Assembly: GCA_035532215.1 (NCBI GenBank)
Contig: DATKRK010000026.1
Location: forward strand, 1-14,081
Source: JAICIG01 sp035532215
Lineage (GTDB): Bacteria; Planctomycetota; Planctomycetia; Pirellulales; JAICIG01
Reading direction: 5' to 3'
DNA length: 14,081 nucleotides
Shown: positions 12,866 through 14,081 of the stretch, in pieces
Numbering within the stretch: position 1 is the first letter of the stretch
Layout of the letters: every line of letters begins with the position of its first letter
Made by a program: the position numbers and the translations under genes
The notes under the pieces: model-generated
Seen by the model: the letters and a program-made list of their open reading frames with translations, nothing else
The model's database searches: none
Told to the model about the DNA's origin: nothing

Positions 12866-14081
12866 AGACGATCATCGAACCGTTTCGCATCAAGGTCGTC
12901 GAGCCGATTCGCATGCTCTCGCGCGACGAACGAGAGGCGGCGATTCGCCGGGCCGGCTTCAATGTCTTCTTGCTCCGCTCGGAAGAGGTGCTGATCGACC
13001 TGCTGACCGACAGCGGCACCGGGGCGATGAGCAGCCGGCAGTGGGCCGGCATGATGCAAGGCGACGAAAGTTACGCCGGGTCGCCGAGCTTTTATCATTT
13101 CGAGAGTACGCTGCGCGAAATCACCGGCTTCGAGCACATCCTGCCAACCCACCAGGGCCGGGCCAGCGAACGCATTCTGTTCGAGTTGATCGGCGGGCCG
13201 GGAAAGATCGTGCCCAACAACGCCCACTTCGACACCACGCGGGCCAACGTCGAACATTCCGGCGCCGTGGCCGTCGATCTGCCGATCGCCGAAGCCCGGC
13301 AACCGCGAAACCGCCATCCCTCCAAAGGCAATCTGGATCTGCCGGCGCTCGACAAGCTGCTGGCCGACGCCGATCCGGGGCAGGTCCCGGCTGTGATGGT
13401 CACGGTGACCAGCAACACCTACGGCGGGCAGCCCGTCAGCCTGGATAACCTGCGCGGCGTAAGACGCTTGTGCGATCAATATCGCGTGCCGCTGTTTTTG
13501 GATGCTTGCCGCTTCGCCGAGAACGCTTACTTCATCAAGCATCGCGAGCCGGGCGAGCAAGACCGTTCGGTGCGCGAGATCGTCCGAGAAATGTTCGACC
13601 TGGCCGACGGAGCGACGATCAGCGCCAAGAAAGACGGGCTCGTGAATATCGGCGGCGTGCTGTTGATCCGCGACGCCGCGCTGTTTCGCCGGGCTTGCAA
13701 CCTGTTGATTCTGACCGAAGGCTACGTGACCTACGGCGGGCTGGCCGGCCGCGATCTGGAGGCCATGGCTCAAGGCTTTCAGGAAGTGCTCGACGAAGAT
13801 TACCTGCACTATCGCATTCACAGCGCCGAGTACGTCGGCGAGAAGCTGCTCGCTGCGGGCATTCAGATCATCGAACCGCCCGGCGGCCACGCCATCTATC
13901 TCGATGCCAGCGCCTTTTGTCCGCATATTCCCCCGCACGAGTTGCCGGGCCAGGCGCTGGTCGTGGCGCTCTATCGACACGCGGGCGTGCGGGCCGTCGA
14001 AATCGGCACGGTGATGTTCGGCGGCGAGGGCCGCGCGGCCTCGATGGAGCTCGTGCGGCTGGCCTTTCCGCGGCGCGTCTA
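12862..14081 (+). CDS. tnaA: Tryptophanase / tyrosine phenol-lyase family enzyme (3' end outside window)
   Basis: The frame opens with GTG inside the stop region of the dioxygenase gene (GTGA overlap) and runs 406 codons to the window edge; the family is usually about 455-475 long. It is a PLP-dependent beta-eliminating lyase. Landmarks are EPFRIKVVEP (6-15), FIDLLTDSGTGA-like LIDLLTDSGTGA (44-55), PTHQGR (95-100), FDTTR (123-127), TSNTYGGQPVS (183-193), LDACRFAENAYFIK (213-226), and SAKKDG with the predicted PLP lysine Lys257; Asp214 would pair with the pyridine nitrogen. Asp124 and Ile381 occupy the positions that are Asp137 and Ile396 in E. coli tryptophanase, and Thr124 and Arg381 in tyrosine phenol-lyase. 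The residues therefore favour tryptophanase (tryptophan to indole, pyruvate and ammonia). The missing C-terminus holds further pocket residues. Confidence 0.9.
   Translation, partial: MKTIIEPFRIKVVEPIRMLSRDEREAAIRRAGFNVFLLRSEEVLIDLLTDSGTGAMSSRQWAGMMQGDESYAGSPSFYHFESTLREITGFEHILPTHQGRASERILFELIGGPGKIVPNNAHFDTTRANVEHSGAVAVDLPIAEARQPRNRHPSKGNLDLPALDKLLADADPGQVPAVMVTVTSNTYGGQPVSLDNLRGVRRLCDQYRVPLFLDACRFAENAYFIKHREPGEQDRSVREIVREMFDLADGATISAKKDGLVNIGGVLLIRDAALFRRACNLLILTEGYVTYGGLAGRDLEAMAQGFQEVLDEDYLHYRIHSAEYVGEKLLAAGIQIIEPPGGHAIYLDASAFCPHIPPHELPGQALVVALYRHAGVRAVEIGTVMFGGEGRAASMELVRLAFPRRV

Noticed and set aside
12811..13980. 389-codon minus-strand frame opposite the dioxygenase and lyase genes
   Set aside because: The plus-strand frame from 12862 encodes an unmistakable tryptophanase-family protein, so the antisense frame is a shadow.

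Overview
The window looks like chromosomal DNA of a planctomycete, probably of the Pirellulales type. It is G+C-rich. It carries a single fused SecD-SecF protein with long Ala/Glu/Pro-rich inserts, a Tat-exported DUF1501 protein, a TPR protein ending in two RNA polymerase alpha-CTD-like domains, a 70-residue protein of a kind I associate with planctomycetes, and dense REP-like intergenic repeats. The taxonomic call is an inference from gene content.

Left part (1-8027, all minus strand). Transcription runs from right to left: a tRNA-Thr(CGT) gene, the TPR/double alpha-CTD gene, tgt, a repeat-rich gap of 1.1 kb, yajC, then secDF. The order tgt-yajC-secD-secF is the ancient operon known from E. 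coli (queA-tgt-yajC-secD-secF). Here secD and secF are fused, queA is not next to tgt, and the operon is split by a repeat cluster. yajC-secDF appears to have its own promoter (about 4316-4344) and a leader with a strong hairpin. Copies of the same repeat lie on both sides of yajC-secDF (1-202 and 4766-5119). Comparing the two copies shows a 130-bp MITE-like insertion with a TTAG duplication in one and its empty site in the other. The right copy also contains a perfect 49-bp palindrome.

Middle part (8028-10192). A good sigma70-type promoter precedes a Tat-signal DUF1501 gene on the plus strand. A small minus-strand gene for a 70-residue conserved-looking hypothetical protein converges on it.

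Right part (10193-14081). Fumarylacetoacetase (last step of tyrosine breakdown) is on the minus strand. Divergent from it, across a 294-bp spacer with a 25-bp inverted repeat, are an indoleamine 2,3-dioxygenase-family gene and a tryptophanase/tyrosine phenol-lyase-family gene. The latter pair overlap by 4 bp (GTGA), and the second gene is cut by the window end. This is an aromatic amino acid catabolism block. The coupling of two enzymes that would both consume tryptophan is its most unusual aspect.

I found no CRISPR array, prophage, transposase or rRNA. No wholly new multi-gene system is evident. The best leads are the MITE/empty-site pair and palindrome, the double alpha-CTD protein upstream of tgt, and the dioxygenase-tryptophanase pair.
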